A model generated the notes under the pieces. That model saw only the letters and a program-made list of their open reading frames with translations. It did no database searches and was not told the origin of the DNA. Of a stretch of DNA of 64,000 bases, positions 12,100-23,353 are shown in pieces (within the stretch, counting starts at the first letter, position 1; every line of letters begins with the position of its first letter). The position numbers were made by a program, and so were the translations under genes. Source of the stretch: Ancylostoma caninum (lineage: Eukaryota > Nematoda > Chromadorea > Rhabditida > Ancylostomatidae); contig JBAJFG010000562.1 of NCBI GenBank assembly GCA_037903475.1, positions 3,578,501 through 3,642,500 of the forward strand, read 5' to 3'.

Positions 12100-12178
12100 A
12101 TTGATTGGCAGCGCATGCGAGAAGTCGGTTTCAGCGTTGACATTTGCGCGCCAACGGGTTCGATTCCCGCCGCCTCCA
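12100..12178 (+). other. tRNA-like sequence with intact B-box
   Basis: GGTTCGATTCC at 12157-12167 matches the B-box consensus and sits in a pairable arm (gGG...CCc), followed by 'cgcctcca', which resembles an acceptor 3' strand. Upstream 'ttggcagcgcatgcg' resembles a D-arm, but no 5' strand complementary to 'cgcctcc' is found. This is a tRNA pseudogene or tRNA-derived repeat, not a confident tRNA gene. Confidence 0.35.
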
Positions 12179-12300
12179 AGAAATTTTTGTACACATTGGA
12201 ACAGCTTCGTGGAGAGGAGGGAAAGACTTAAAAATGAAGTGAGGGAAGCGAAGTCTATCGATTACACATGCGAGAATCCGCCAACTGAGGACGCCAGTTT

Positions 12301-12997
12301 GTGGAAAACTAGGGTTACTCAGACCTCGTACTGAGGTTCTCTGACTCAAAATCAGCGAACGCTTCTCTAGATATTTATAGAGGACGATCAGCTCTATCTT
12401 TTGCCAAAGTTTCAATTTTCTAGACCTCCACTTTTTTTTGGGAGCTCGATGGGAAATCGATGGGAAATTAGGCGATTTTCCCATCGATTTCCCATCTAAA
12501 CTGCGGGAAAACGAGCGAACTTCGTGGAGCCAGATTCTGTACTCAAATGGGAAATTTTCTCAGCTAAAGCTCATCCAAGAAAAGTTTTTGTGATATCTGC
12601 AAATTGCTTCTCAGTGATTTCCCAAACAGATTTACTCCATTTTCACCATCTGTTCAAATTGCGAGGTTTTCACTTCTCCAACTCCCATGAAGAGAGTTTG
12701 CCTTTTACCGGAATTTCACTATCTTCACGTAATAGAGCTCCAAGCATTGATTCTTCATCCCATTATCGCACCCAAATAATTGCTCCTGCTTGCGTGAGTT
12801 AGATGGGAAATTTCCCCTCGGAGACCCGAAAATTCGAAAAATTTCCCATCGAGCTCCCAAAAACATATGAAGGTCTAGAAAATTGAAACTCTGGCAAGAG
12901 ATAGTGCTAATCGTCCTCTACTAATATGTTGAAAAACGTTTGCTGATTTCGAGTCAGATAACTTCAGCACGAGGTCTAAGTCACCCTACTTTTCCAC
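12301..12997. repeat. Long imperfect inverted repeat (fold-back element)
   Basis: The left arm, about 12301-12490, is inverted at about 12790-12997. Pairs include 'gtggaaaactagggt' with 'accctacttttccac', 'cagacctcgtactga' with 'cacgaggtct', and 'tgggagctcgatggga' with 'cccatcgagctccca'. The central 300 bases contain several further copies of 'gatgggaaat' and 'cccatcgatttcccatc'. No protein is encoded. It is probably a non-autonomous DNA element in the presumed galactosyltransferase intron. Confidence 0.7.
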
Positions 12998-13328
12998 GTT
13001 TTGACAAGCCCTGCAGGCGAACCCTCGCACGTGCAATCGATTGATGTCGCTATCCACACTCTATTTTTCAACATTTCCACCCTCTTTGCTCCACACTTGA
13101 TTCTGAAGTGATTCCGACCAGTGCCAAAATCTATTGAAAATGCAGGGAATTGACCCTGTGGGTGCGCTGAAGCCCATTTCCCTCATACGCTGCCAACCAG
13201 TCCTGCTTTAACTCGATACCAGCCTGATCGTCCGGCTAACGCCGGACTCTCAGGCTCCTTTTGGGCTCGCTTCGCTCGCCACGTGTGTGTTCTCCTCTAC
13301 TGAGTGCAGGCATACTACTCTCGCAGGT

Positions 13329-13985
13329 GTGGACCCGTGCGTGACATCTTTCACACCTTCGACCCCGGCGCACCCTTACCACACCGTTGGACCCGACTCC
13401 AGGCGTTTCCCCAGTTTTGGACGCCGGCGCACCCTTACCACACCGTGGGACCCGACTCCAGGCGTTTCCCCACTTTTGGACGTCGGCGCACCCTTACCAC
13501 ACCGTGGGACCCAACTCCGGGCGTTTCCCTACTTTTGGACGCCGGCGCACCCTTACCACACCGTGGGACCCGACTCCAGGCGTCTCCCCACTTTTGGACG
13601 TCGGCGCACCCTTACCACACCGTGGGACCCAACTCCGGGCGTTTCTCTACTTTTGGACGCCGACGCACCCTTACCACACCGTGGGACCCAACTCCGGGCG
13701 TCTCCCCACTTTTGGACGTCGGCGCACCCTTACCACACCGTGGGACCCAACTCCGGGCGTTTCTCTACTTTTGGACGCCGACGCACCCTTACCACACCGT
13801 GGGACCCAACTCCGGGCGTTTCTCTACTTTTGGACGCCGGCGCACCCTTACCACACCTTTGGACCCAACTCCAGGCGTTTCCCCAGTTTTGGACTCCGGC
13901 GCACCCTTATCACACCGTTGGACCCAACTCCAGACCTTTTCTCGCTTTTGCACGCCGGCGCGCCTTTATCATAACTCTGATCCCG
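13329..13985 (+). repeat. 59 bp tandem repeat array, about 11 units
   Basis: A 59 base unit containing 'ggcgcacccttaccacacc' and 'tgggacccaactcc' repeats about eleven times; matching words shift by exactly 59 bases from unit to unit. Two subtypes alternate (gacgccggcg and gacgtcggcg). The unit has no stop in any forward frame. Because 59 is not a multiple of 3, all three frames stay open and each reads the same peptides in turn (HPYHTVGP, LTTPWDPTPGVS, APLPHRGT). The three long overlapping open frames here are therefore a property of the repeat and do not show that it is translated. Flanking sequence ends in a C run at 13987. Confidence 0.9.
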
Positions 13986-14021
13986 TCCCCCCCCCCCCTC
14001 CTTTTCCCCTACCGACCTTCC

Positions 14022-14063
14022 GCCTATAGCTATGTCAGACGCACCTCTGACATAGCTATAGGC
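14022..14063. repeat. Perfect 18 bp hairpin with 6 base loop
   Basis: 14022-14039 (gcctatagctatgtcaga) is exactly inverted at 14046-14063, separated by 'cgcacc'. It lies 37 bases after the 59 bp tandem array. It could be the fused ends of an element or a structured RNA site; no other evidence decides. Confidence 0.85.
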
Positions 14064-14514
14064 TCGTTTCACGTTCTCCACCTGTGCGTGCGCAACCCCC
14101 GTCCATGTCATCCCTCGTCCGCCTAGCTCCTCCTCTTCCTTATAAAGCTGTCCTGCCCATCTCTTTCCTTTTATACGCTCATGTAATCATAGGCCCCCCT
14201 TTTATGTGCGTGTGTGTGTACGTGGCCCAAAACACCTTTAAATCAAGGTAAAAATCAAAATTTGCAACTTTTCTGTACATAGCTCGATGCGCTGATCACG
14301 ATGGTGTCGGTAGTTTTTGACGACAGTGGCTGGTTCTCTTGCACACACACACACTCGTACACACATACACACACATAAAATGCCAATTAATATTAATTAT
14401 GATGACGTAATCGTTCTTGGGCGGAATGTCATTTGTCATGTCATGAAACAATCACGAATTTACATTCAATGGTCAAGCCACCCCTCTACGTACGCCACCT
14501 ACACCTCTCCAATA

Positions 14515-14600
14515 GGACCCCCCCCTCGCCACCCCCTCCCATACCACCCCCTCATGGGAAATTCCCATGAGGGGGAAATTCCCATGACGCTTGACCCTGC
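14515..14600. repeat. C-run repeat, copy 4, with nested palindrome
   Basis: C runs are followed by 'ctcatgggaaattcccatga', a near-perfect palindrome, and then by 'catgacgcttgaccctg', the end seen in copies 2 and 3. This again links the long homopolymer to the same terminal word. Confidence 0.55.
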
Positions 14601-15276
14601 TGATGGCTAATATTTGCGGCTCATTATGGAGAGTAGAGACTGCTCATTCTGCTGATTCCCACCACAGTTCAATCGATCCACTTGAAACTGCCCCGACCGA
14701 AATTTGGAACTCGATTTTCAATCCCTGAGGAACACTGTGGATGTCTTGTGTGCTCGATGGTTGTGACTGAAAGCCTGATGCTTTAAAGTCTTCTCGTCAT
14801 TTTCCCCTCCTTTCCAATGCCAAATTTTTGGGATACACTCGCATTTATTCCACTGTACAACATCATACTTTAAACTATATCAATACTTCGATTCATACCC
14901 TTACAAAAGTCTAATAGGAAAGAGAAGTTGCTATAACCAAACCGCCTTCCTCAAGCCGAATCAAACTCTAGTCTTCGTTGCGTTTAGGGTTTCATGTACG
15001 AATTTCGTAGAGATTTTCATGAACTCTAGGGGGGGGGGGAGACTACGATCATCCTGGTCATGATCTGGATCTTAACGTGATTCATACAGGCCCAGACTGA
15101 ATTCCTACGAACGGGGGATTTTCGAACGTTGATCTTCATGCGCGAATGTCTTTCCTTTGTTTCTCTTGTCGTATATCTTCCCGGACAAATAGCTCATTGT
15201 TCCACGATAATCAATTTGATAACTTCAACGCAACACTCTCTTATCGCTTCCTCAAACAATTAACACATTCGCGCCA

Positions 15277-15300
15277 ACGTGCACGACCGGTCGTGCACGT
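15277..15300. repeat. 24 bp perfect palindrome
   Basis: The 24 bases centred between 15288 and 15289 read identically on both strands (half site acgtgcacgacc). It lies about 205 bases upstream of the first recognised glycosyltransferase core exon, in a stretch rich in 'cgtgc' and 'gcacg' words. Function is unknown. Confidence 0.8.
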
Positions 15301-15504
15301 GGTGTCTGCCAAGTGTTACCGCGTACATGACCTGTCGTGCGCAAACACATGTTTGAGTGAGCACGCGTGCCCCACGTGCCAGTGCGTACGAATGTCGCGT
15401 ACGTGTTAATACGCGGCCACAACTTAATTTCAAAGTGTAAAAGTAGCGGTTGTTATAAGTTTTACGTGCACATTAAGAAGGAAGCGTATTTAGCAACTAT
15501 TCAG

Positions 15505-17719
15505 CGCCTCCAAGTTGCGCGATACATCGCTGTTCCAAAGGCGGCTATGTGCTCCAATATATCATTCATAGTTGTCGTTCATATGAGAGCTGAAGATCAC
15601 ACTGGGAGGAGACGATGGCGAGTGACATATGGCAACCCTCACTTACGAGAAAATGTAAGTCACGGAAAATTTCAAGTTGAGATGTGTAGGTTGTACGGCC
15701 AGAACTATGGAATATCCGAAAAACTTGACTCCATGTACAACTAGTGGAGAAACTAGTGCTTCTGGGTTTGGAGAAAAACCTCATCTTGACTTTATAAGGG
15801 CTTGTTATCAGCTTATTTTGGGAGCCATTATTAAAAAAAGCTCCTTCTGCCGCTAGAACTCTCATGCGTGACCACATAATGCGTTGAAAAACAAGACTTC
15901 AACATCCGTTCCTTACGTTATTTCATGTTTAGATGCACAATCTTTTTCAGTTTAAATACAACTTGATATTTTCAATTGGTGTTCCAAACAGAACAAGAGA
16001 CCAGGACTTAATAACAGAAGAAAGCGAGTTTTATGGAGATATTCTTCAAGCGGATCACATAGATGCTTATCGTAACATCACTTTGAAGGTAAGTTGATTT
16101 ACATAGATGCTTACCGTAACATCACTTTGAAGGTAAGTTAATCTCATATAGCTGAAATTATCATCGCAAATCTATCATCCATCTATCTATTTCCAAATCC
16201 AAATGAAGTGGTCCCAAGTGTAATTAGCAAAATGAAGCAAAGGAAGGATACTTGGGAGTAGGAGAAGTGATTTGTAATTACGCGTGACCTTCATTCCAAT
16301 TGGTTACGCTCATCAAGCTAAGATCTTGTATATTTTGGAGTTTGAATAATTGTTTCAGTAATTATTTAAGAATTGCATCGTCGAATGCGTTTACATTTCC
16401 AAGATAGTACGAGTTCTACACGCTAAGTTGTGGATGACTCGAATCAAGTCTTTTTGCCTGCAATCACTGTTTCTGTAGGAAAAGCCTCGTCTTCCGCCCT
16501 TTACTTTGCCTTTGGTGGACTGCGATGATCTGTTTTTCTTCCAGTCTTCGTTCTTGATTATTGTCTACCCTTTTTTCCTCTCATAACACCCATTATTGTT
16601 CTCATTTTGTGTAGTTGCTTCATTTCTGAAGCTGGCTCTCCAACTGAGTGAAGATTCTGATACGTCAAAGAAAAAAACCGAATCTCTTCCTGGAAAAACC
16701 TGATAGGGGTGTAAAAAGCCAGTTTAACTATTCTGAGAGAAAAAGTCGCAATTTAACCATGCACACGAGGGGTGGCAGTCGTAAGAACGCCCACTTCTTT
16801 CCTTCATCCAGCAAGAGCCTGCATGCTTCTGAAGTATGTTTTATCTCGAATTTGCTTCACAATTTCCCTACCGTCACGTCACTCAATCTTCACTTGAGCT
16901 GTTCTCCTCCACTTAGCTGATCGCCGATGAAGGCACTGAAAGATATTACAATAACAGAAGGTTTTGCTTCAGCAACTGGCCGAACTACGATACTTTGCTT
17001 CCTCATGTGAAAGCATATTTGCTGTTGTCAAACTAGATGACGACGTGGCCTGGAGCGTGAACAGAACAGCGGAATTCATCTCCAAGAAAGTACAGCCGAA
17101 TGAGTTGTACTGCTCCAGGTAATTTTCATCGCAATGTTTTCTTTTTCAGTTTGTGAGATAAAAATTTCAGAAGAGATTCCCACACGCCAATGCTTGAAGA
17201 GGGTATGAAGTGGTCAGTAATCTTCTCTTTTTTCTCTTTTTGGTTGGCTGGTGTCCAGGATTTCTCCTCGCTGGCCGATGCCGACCGGTCATTTTGAAAT
17301 GGCCGAGGTCGTACAAATTTTTTAGGCTCTGTTTCTAGGAGTATTACTAAAGAGGAGTGGGGTCGTGGACGATTTCCCGTTCACTGCCTTGGAATGATTT
17401 ACATTGTTTCGCTGTCAGCTATTCGACGTATGCTCGCCACAGTACACCTGCAGAAGTTTTTCTGGGTATCGATGTCCCGAATCTGGAACACATTTTTTTC
17501 AGTCCAAACTTATATATCCTGTTCCAGATCGATGACGTTTTCATTACTGGTGTTCTCACTGAAGCTTCGAATGTAACCATAAGAAACATTGTGGATATTA
17601 TTGGGGAAGGAGTCAGATATCCGGAAGAACTGTACTTCAGGGAAGCGTTTTTTGCCATAAGAAAGGAGGATAGTCCTTACTGGTTCTTCGTTGCAAATCA
17701 TGAGGCTTTAGTACCTTGA
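15505..17719 (+). CDS. GT31-type galactosyltransferase, catalytic region
   Basis: Six exons join in phase: 15505-15654, 15951-16088, 16973-17118, 17171-17212, 17339-17465 and 17528-17719 (stop TGA). All introns are GT/AG. The order of motifs is that of nematode Galactosyl_T (GT31) proteins: a hydrophobic strand FIVVVHMRAEDHTGRRR, the SEFYGDILQ...AYRNITLK block, LDDDV (the metal/UDP-binding DxD-type motif), a substrate-side segment GRFPVHCLGMIYIVS, and IDDVFITGVL. Such enzymes transfer galactose or GlcNAc to glycans in the Golgi lumen. The first exon boundary is the least certain. Two upstream exons at 8350-8983 supply a type II anchor in matching phase, giving 327 residues. A 44 bp tandem duplication places a second donor just after exon 2 of this set. 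Acceptor and linkage specificity cannot be read from sequence. Confidence 0.85.
16057..16144 (+). repeat. 44 bp tandem duplication spanning an exon end and its splice donor
   Basis: The unit starting 'acatagatgcttatcg' at 16057 repeats at 16101. Each copy contains the last coding bases (CGTAACATCACTTTGAAG) and a strong donor GTAAGTT. Using the first donor keeps the galactosyltransferase frame. Using the second adds 44 bases and brings in an immediate stop (GTA AGT TGA). Confidence 0.9.
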
Positions 17720-18642
17720 AGCATGTGTTGTGTAACTTAATCATGAAAGCTGTGACAGTTTGAAGGCTCCTTGTCTATACGTATTTTGGTACATATTTGA
17801 TTGCATTTGAATATATTCTTATCTCTTCTTTGTTCCATTGTTTCTTTTCTTCTTTCACAATTTTATGTTCTTTGGAATGATTTACATCCCTCTGAAATTT
17901 CTGCACACATTTAACTTATGCAACGGATTTTCTTCAGTTTTGAGTGCATGTGTTGAGTTATCTACAATGCGACTGAATGCCGTTGTACAAAGCTACCCTT
18001 TGCTGTCACAAATTCGATTAGGAAGTTGATTTTAGTTTGTTGCTGTTTCGATTTCAACATTTCAATTCAGAAACATGGACCCCTTTTGTTGAAGTTATAA
18101 AAATCTTCGAGAGCAGTTTAGGCCGCAATTAAAGGGAAACTTTAATATACGCTCACAGAATTTCAACCAATTTCCTTGATTGGCCTTTACATGAGAGGGT
18201 TTCTCTGTTCAGTCATTGGCGTGGATCAATTGAACGATGGGATTCTGCACTCCTCCTCATTTTTTTGGGAAGTCAAGAGGTAGCCTCACAAGTGAGCTGT
18301 AGCACCTTTAATATTGAACCTTTCTCATCGCACGAAAAAGTACACATCTCGAAGCAGAACAGAATTAAAATTTATGGACCTGCAACGATCTCAAGATTGA
18401 TTGGAGTTAGGATCCAATAAAGTTTACCTCCTACAGACGATATGACCGGAAAGCAATAACAATCATTACGTGTGCAAATGTTCTGGAGTATGAGAATTCA
18501 TAGTTTACGCCAAATAGGTTACTGTGTAGTGATTCCCGCAAACAGTTAGCTTAGAATGTTCACTAGACATTTGACTCGATTGACTCGATTCGACGTCCGA
18601 ATAGTCACTGTTTGAATGGATCGAATTTTTTGTCGGTACTAA
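17720..18642. other. Downstream of the galactosyltransferase; no gene recognised
   Basis: No exon is recognised between the galactosyltransferase stop and the Helitron-like element. No canonical AATAAA is obvious close to the stop, so the 3' end of the mRNA cannot be placed. Confidence 0.4.
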
Positions 18643-19562
18643 TCTGTATATATAAAGTAGAATGTATGTGTGTGTATGTATGTATGTTCCTTATAGAAAT
18701 CACGGAGCGTGAACCGATCTACACCAAACTTTGCATGCTTATTCCTCATGGGCCGGCGGAGGTTTTAGGCTACTTCGTCAGGCAAGTTTTATCGATTCTA
18801 TTGATTTTTCGGTACTTTTGCTCAGGGGGCGGCGAGGACATGTCTAATGGGGTTTCTCAATGTGCTGAGCACGGATATGATAACCGTTTTGCACGAAATA
18901 TCGATTTATCGATTTTATTGATTCTTCGATATTTTTGCCCGAGAGTCGGTAGGGACAGGTCTACTGGGGTTTGTTAATGCGCTGAACACGAATATGATAA
19001 CCTTTTTGCATTGAATATGGATTTATCGATTTTCTGATTTTTTGCTATTTTCGCCCAGAGGGGCGGGGAGGACATGGTTACTGGGGTTCCCCAATACGCT
19101 AAACACGAATATGATAACCATTTTGCGCAGAACATCGAATTATTGGTATGATTTTTCGCCATTTTCGTCCACGGGCCGCTGAAAACGTGTCTAATGGGAT
19201 TTTCCATTGCGCTGTACACGAATATGACAACTATTCTCCACGGATATATCGACTCAGTAATTCTTTTGCTCTTTCTCCGCTTTTGGAAAGGGACGGGGTA
19301 GGAATATGTTCACTGGACCAATCGAAAACGCTAAACCCTAAGTACGAATATGGCAACTGCTTTCCATGAATTAAACACTCAAATAACATTACTGACTTTT
19401 CGCTTACGGGTCGGTGGAAGAGGATTACATGAGTCTGCTAATATGTTCACCACCAAAATTATAGGCATCAGCAATGAATTTGTCGGCACTAGCAATTGTC
19501 CTCATTAGTGTGAAATTGCCGGAGTAGTAAAACACCCGAGCGAAGCCGGGTATGCCGTCTAG
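18643..19562 (+). mobile_element. Non-autonomous Helitron-like element 1
   Basis: The 5' end is TC (tctgtatatataaag) preceded by A. The 3' end is a hairpin (acccgagcgaagccgggt, 19534-19551) followed by CTAG and flanked by T. That matches the Helitron rules: TC start, hairpin then CTRR end, insertion between A and T. The first 130 bases include a gt/at-rich stretch and 'gggccggcggaggtt', shared with the other two copies. The interior is a degenerate tandem repeat of about 120 bases. The unit has 'ctgggg...caatgcgctgaacacgaatatgataacc' type words (in pieces), then repeated 'atcgattt'. No Rep/helicase is encoded. Confidence 0.85.
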
Positions 19563-20325
19563 TATTAAATATTAAGATACTTAACTCGATAAGATCCTTG
19601 TTATATTGGCATGATTTCGAATCATTGGAAGGGAATTGAAGTTTGAATTATTCGCCTGACTCGATGCCGACTTCAATACCCACTCGAATATCTAGCACCC
19701 ACATTATTTCTAGTTGGGCCGCATTTCACCGTATTGTACTCCGGCTCCATGCCTTCACCAATATGCAGTACGGATTCTCCTTTTAAGGAGACTGGAGCTT
19801 CTAAATGATTGTACTAAAATTCCTTTTCGTGAAGAATCCATAATTCGTCTATCTGTTCGACAAGGATTAGACATTGGATAGCACGATTTCTAGACGAACG
19901 AAACCGATTAAAATGAGAAAATGAGCTGAAATGCGCTCACTGCAGTGTGTGTAGCTCGTTTCTGCATTGTCTCAAAAACAAAAAATAGTGCGCATTTTTT
20001 GATATCGTAAATTTTACAAAATTCAGGTGAGTTGTCTAAGAATTGTCTGTTTGATTTTGGAAACTTATTCCGAACACCAATTCAAGGGGCTGGTTAAGAG
20101 CATAGCTCCTTTATTCAAGATACAGGATAGACATTCCTATACAGTGTAACGCCTTCTTCGACAGATATACTTCAGGATTTCATCGGTATTTTACACTAAG
20201 GGTACTGCGAGAAATCGATGCTATTCCTTTTCTCTTCACCAGAGAAAGTGAATCTACAACCACAATTTATCACCAACCAGTAAGAACTGAAGGCAGAGTT
20301 AAGCTAAGAGTTTTGCAGCTCAGTC
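19563..20325. other. No gene recognised
   Basis: AT-rich sequence with no exon chain, RNA gene or complete element that I can support. Confidence 0.45.
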
Positions 20326-20329
20326 AGAG

Positions 20330-21597
20330 CCGATAGTAAACCCCCATGTCGCGAAAGCCAAGATGCGAACGCGTTAGCACCTGGTTTGCGACATCTGCAC
20401 ACATGTCGCAAGAATCTCGCAACATCGATGCGCGTCTCGAGGATCAATATGTCTCTGCTGAACCCTTCGGCAGGAAAATCATGTGCACATGGCGCAGCAG
20501 TTAGCATGATCGACGATAAAAAGCACGACTAAGTTAGCCGGGTTCGATCGTAGTTCATTTCAACCCTTTTGCAAAACTATAGCAGTACGTGTACCCACTT
20601 TATGACAAAATTTGGATGTGGAACTAGCTTTGCTTATGCCTCCTCATTGAACGGAAAACTGTCACAGATGAGCTTCGAGAAGGTCTATGGCCTTCTCGCC
20701 ATATATTACTAGCTAGGTGCCTAAGTTTGGCGCGGTTTTCCAAACAGTTACAGTACAATCTTCTCTTCTCTTCCACTGCAGATTTTGAATCATCCTGGGA
20801 AGCCTGGATTTCACGGGTGTTTCTAAACTTTCTTCAGTTCGCGAAATTCCTTTTTTTAAAATTCGTGCCGAGACAAGCAACTCAAGCACTAATGAAGAGG
20901 TCCGTCGTGTCAGCTGTATATAAAACTTCCGCTCTGCATGTTTCGTGTTCTCTTTGTGATTTCTCGCGCATTTTTGCCGCATAGCCGCTACTTGGTTGTC
21001 CTATGCGCTGAAAAAGGATATTCTTGTCGATAATCCACAAAGATCAATTTTTTGTGAATTTTTTTACGGCTTGTTTATCATCTACTTCGCAGATCTTCTC
21101 AAAAGATCAAAAGGTGCTCAATATGGTTTGGATATCTAGAAATTCAGTCATTTTGTGTCTTCATATCGAACTGTATGTCGAGCTTGCAACTGGACAAAAC
21201 AAGCGATGTGGACGAAGGTTTGAGAGCTTCGTACATTTGCTCTGTTTCAAAGAAATTTCGTTTTGATCTTCAACAGGGGCCTGTGCCGATGCCCGACCGT
21301 TGTCAACGAACTGGACGTCCACGAACTCCGTCCGGGTTCGTGACATCGCACCTCGTTGAATCGCACACTACTTCCCCTAACTTTGGCTGTCTGCGCCTCA
21401 TGACCACGATGTCATGAACGTGGATCGCGACCACATTCATGAGAAAGTCATAGAACTGAACTGCCAACTATGTCGCGACATCAGCGAGAACACACGCTTT
21501 ATTATAGGAAGTTCATGAACATCTCGCGACAAATGTGAACGAGAATGTCACGAGATGTTGGCAGCCGAGAGTTCACGACATCAGAGGGTTTACTACC
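20330..21597. mobile_element. Possible non-autonomous DNA element
   Basis: The left boundary 'gccgatagtaaaccc' resembles the inverse of the right boundary 'gggtttactaccagc', and 'atgtcgcgaa' on the left resembles the inverse of 'gttcacgacat' on the right. Words such as 'cgcgacatc', 'catgaac' and 'gttcac' recur many times in the last 300 bases. No transposase is recognised and no target duplication is clear, so this is tentative. Confidence 0.35.
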
Positions 21598-23353
21598 AGC
21601 CCAGATGCGGCGTACCTCTCCTTAGGCAAGGGTAGAGATAATCATCCTGTTTCGTTATGATCTGATAGCACTTGATGTTAGTGCTATTTTCTATTGACAA
21701 GAAATGATAATTAATGTTTTTGATGTCTGTTTAAACAGCGTTATAGATGAATGCATGAATGAACAAATGAATAAATGAATGAGCAAATGAATGAGTGATT
21801 AATTTTGATGGGACTTCGTCCTTTTTTTCGATCACTCACTCTACATTTCGAGCAGGAACACTTTTTCGTCCGTTATTTGGTGTGACCATTCCGAAATTCC
21901 GGAATCTCTATATTACATGTTGCGCTAAGCTTGACGAGTTTACTTGACGAGTTGACGAGCTTTGTGACGAGTTAAGTATTAGCTCCGAAGAAAAGCAACT
22001 GCGGAACATCGACCCTGGCTAGAACGTACAAACATTTGCAGCATGAGACTTGTGGTGAGAAAATACGAGCCCTAACAAGGAAGACTCCACATTTCTCGGC
22101 ATCTTAATCCCGCCATCGGTATTGCATGCGATCGTGTTCGCTCGCCTCACTTCTTGCACTACTGTCCAAGTTCTTTTAATGAAATATTCGTCTACCGTAC
22201 CAGACAACCACAATAGACATTAAGTTGCACTGTTGTTATGAATTAATCCGAGCGGCAGCAGCTGCAATCTGAGCCAGAATTAATTGCTCAACTAGTGTTG
22301 AAATGCATAGATAACACAGTCGCATTTCTGCCGCTCCCAAAATGGATGCAAAATTCCTTTCCAGCTCTCTCCGAAATCGCCCTTCGTCAACCTTATATCA
22401 AGTAAGAAATCGTGCATAAATGATTGCCCTCAGGCGAGTTAGAATCTGCAAAAGATGTAGTGGCAGTTGCTCAAATTCACAGACCATACAGGGCGCCTGA
22501 ATAGTATTGACCGTCTTTCGTACAACACAGAAAGACACAACACAAATTGAAACACATAGAAAAACGAAAACAGATAATGGGTAATGTGTGATCGTTCTGT
22601 TTCTAGGAACTCACAGAACAATACAAAGACAAAGCCCACACGTATTTAATCAGCATCCTCTATTTTCACCAGTCATCATCAGACAAAGCGAGAGAAGGTC
22701 TCAGTACCGCACTGCAAAAAGCCATCTTTGACTCGACTCAGAGCTTTCAATACAAAGCTTTTGCGAAGTGAAGACAGTAATGAGAAACAGCATATGTTTA
22801 GCTCTTCACAACTAATTTAATGAAACGTAAGAGCTGCTCCTGCTTGTGTGATAATTTCACTTTCCTTCTGTTTTTGTCAACTGGCGGTGGGATTTCCCAT
22901 TATTTTTGTTAGTTCTATCGCAAAGTCACCATATGACCTTCAAAACGATATAGTGAGGAAGCATATTGTCTCTTGGATCAATTATTGATTCGGTAGTAAA
23001 CCGTTCCTCTTCTAACAAGATTTCAATCTAGCTCACAAGAAAAACAGCGAACGGGTGCCGCAATAACGAGTTCATCGTCCACTTGAAGTTAATGGCAGCC
23101 TTACTCCTCCGATTCCAGACCATTAAACTGCACCACATGAGCACTTTGAAGGAACCAACATGCGCTACACTTCACCACAGCGTGGACTGACGGATTGAAT
23201 ATTTAGAAGAAACATCGGATAAAATCGACGACGATCTTTGTGATTCATCACTCCGTCTTCCCTCGTTGTTTCCTTCAGGCACTCTCAAGAATGGAGAAAC
23301 ATTAAAAGGGCATAGTCTCATTCAGTTTGCAGTATTGTTTCCTTCATATTGTA
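21598..23353. other. No gene recognised; ATGA microsatellite
   Basis: A run of imperfect ATGA/ATAA units lies at about 21750-21800. Otherwise no exon, RNA gene or complete element is recognised. Confidence 0.45.

Noticed and set aside
12100..12178. A functional tRNA gene
   Set aside because: The B-box is good but no 5' acceptor strand pairs with 'cgcctcc'; listed only as tRNA-like.
13329..13985. CRISPR array
   Set aside because: The repeat is continuous with no unique spacers, and the window is eukaryotic.
13287..14126. Long open frame of 279 codons over the tandem repeat
   Set aside because: Two more long frames overlap it in the other forward phases and all read the same repeated peptides. 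Openness is explained by the repeat unit lacking stops, with no splice or domain support.
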